From Sorangium sp051521495 (GTDB taxonomy: Bacteria; Myxococcota_A; Polyangia; Polyangiales; Polyangiaceae), in the NCBI RefSeq assembly GCF_051521495.1, contig NZ_CP150355.1, positions 186,001 through 250,000 on the forward strand: a DNA stretch of 64,000 nucleotides, written 5' to 3'. A program made the position numbers and the translations under genes. Shown piece after piece: positions 63,165 through 64,000 of this stretch. The notes under the pieces were generated by a model. That model ran no database searches. It saw nothing but the letters and a program-made list of their open reading frames with translations, and was not told the DNA's origin. The stretch's first letter is position 1, and each line of letters begins with the position of its first letter.

Positions 63165-64000
63165 ATGGGAACCTCCGCGCACACCGGCCCGTCTCCCGGG
63201 CCCGCCACCCGCCTCGACACGACGGACATCGAGGCCCTGAAGCGTGAGCTCGAGCGGCTCCGCGCCGTGGGCTCCCGGGATCGCGGGTGGCTCGACGCCG
63301 TGCTCGAGCACAGCCCGCACGGCGTCATCATCTGCGACGCGTCCGGCAAGCTCGTGCTGCACAACCGGGCGGCGGAGCGCATCTGGGCCGGCAGCGCCTC
63401 GACCGAATCGATCGACGACTGGACGCTCTATCGCGCCTTCCACGAGGACGGCCGCCCGTACGAGGCCCAGGACTGGGCCATGGCCCGCGCGATGGCCGAA
63501 AGGCAGGTCATCGAGAGCGAAGAGACCCGGATTCAGCGCTTCGACGGGACGTATGGCATGGTCCTCGGGAGCGCAGCGCCCATCATCGGGCCCCGCGGCG
63601 AGCTCGAGGGCGGGATCTCGGTGTTCGCGGACATCTCGCGCCTCAAGCAGGTCGAGGCCGAGCGCGGCGAGCTCGCCGCGCAGCTCACGAGGCGGGTCGA
63701 GGAGCTGGATCGCCGCTCCCGGCTCACCCAGGCGCTGCTCGCGGTCAGCTCCGCGCTGAGCGGCGCGGTGACGATCGAGCAGGTGTCCGCCGCCGTCGTG
63801 AGCGACATCCACCGGGTGCTCGGCGCCTCGATGACGACGATGTACACGGCGGATGAGGCGGCCGGGGTCGCGACGCTCGTCGGCCACTCGGGGATCGAGG
63901 AGCACCGCACGAGCCCTTACGCGAGGGTGCCCCTCGACGCCCGACTGCCGCTCTCGGACGCGCTCCGGGAGCGCCGCCCCATCTGGGTGGACACGCGGCG
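63165..64000 (+). CDS. PAS-GAF sensor protein, truncated by the window end
   Basis: An open frame of at least 278 codons with no stop before the window edge. A coiled segment (LDTTDIEALKRELERLRAV) is followed by a PAS domain (LDAVLEHSPHGVIICDASGK, LVLHNRAAERIWAGS, DGTYGMVLGSAAPI, then a PAC end VFADISRLKQ), a linker helix and the start of a GAF domain (LLAVSSALSGAVTIEQVSA, VSDIHRVLGASMTTMYTAD). It is probably a histidine kinase or related sensor whose output domain lies beyond the window. Confidence 0.85.
   Translation, partial: MGTSAHTGPSPGPATRLDTTDIEALKRELERLRAVGSRDRGWLDAVLEHSPHGVIICDASGKLVLHNRAAERIWAGSASTESIDDWTLYRAFHEDGRPYEAQDWAMARAMAERQVIESEETRIQRFDGTYGMVLGSAAPIIGPRGELEGGISVFADISRLKQVEAERGELAAQLTRRVEELDRRSRLTQALLAVSSALSGAVTIEQVSAAVVSDIHRVLGASMTTMYTADEAAGVATLVGHSGIEEHRTSPYARVPLDARLPLSDALRERRPIWVDTR

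Overview
The window is very GC-rich and looks like a piece of a large myxobacterial chromosome of the Sorangium type. The evidence is the density of Gly/Ser-rich lipoproteins, a MYXO-CTERM-like C-terminal anchor on a secreted glycosidase, a Ser/Thr kinase fused to a formylglycine-enzyme-like domain beside an FHA gene, many one-component regulators with adjacent targets, and abundant tandem repeats between genes. I see no rRNA, tRNA or CRISPR array. The taxonomic call is an inference from gene style; no marker gene is present.

Layout. 0-6.6 kb: M20 peptidase, PAF-acetylhydrolase-like lipoprotein, an apparently perfect 840-bp tandem duplication that creates a chimeric lipoprotein frame, and two uncharacterised genes. 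7.1-11.3 kb: a compact island bounded by TGTCCTAA-type inverted repeats and set inside an array of 43-bp repeats. It carries an IS1-like transposase with a C-terminal clamp-binding motif, a translationally coupled DUF2335 pair and an XRE/sigma-like pair. 11.6-19.5 kb: accessory region with an IS91-like remnant, a Cu,Zn-SOD-like lipoprotein, a fumarylacetoacetase-family gene, a 111-bp MITE inserted in a decayed Gly-rich gene, a secreted esterase bracketed by 36-bp inverted repeats, a dead PHM-like monooxygenase, and a GH43-CBM glycosidase with a LacI-type operator/promoter.

20-31 kb: YceI lipoprotein; a LigB-type dioxygenase divergent from a LysR regulator; a sulfonate-type operon (binding protein, permease, ATPase, FMN monooxygenase) with 4-base overlaps at most junctions; an S41 protease; a 1-Cys peroxiredoxin. 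31-43 kb: small secreted proteins, cupin, alpha/beta hydrolase, an FHA-kinase operon, an IclR-aminotransferase unit, a LysR gene and a diheme cytochrome lipoprotein. 44-53.6 kb: a heterodimeric ABC exporter with one degenerate ATP site, OsmC, a VOC protein divergent from a TetR gene with a perfect operator between them, a GST and a multi-PAS histidine kinase.

53.6-57.1 kb is decayed: short repeats, an intact REP-associated-type tyrosine transposase, and frameshifted RCC1-like and membrane-protein remnants. 57-64 kb: a principal-type sigma factor, an 86-bp repeat array, an ArsC-like protein, three lipoproteins (one with Q-rich 21-residue repeats) and the start of a PAS-GAF sensor that runs off the window.

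The most unusual content is the mobile and repeat biology: the 4.1-kb island, the inverted-repeat-bracketed esterase, the MITE with IS1-like ends, and a dispersed CCAACCTCGGT motif that clusters around the REP-type transposase.
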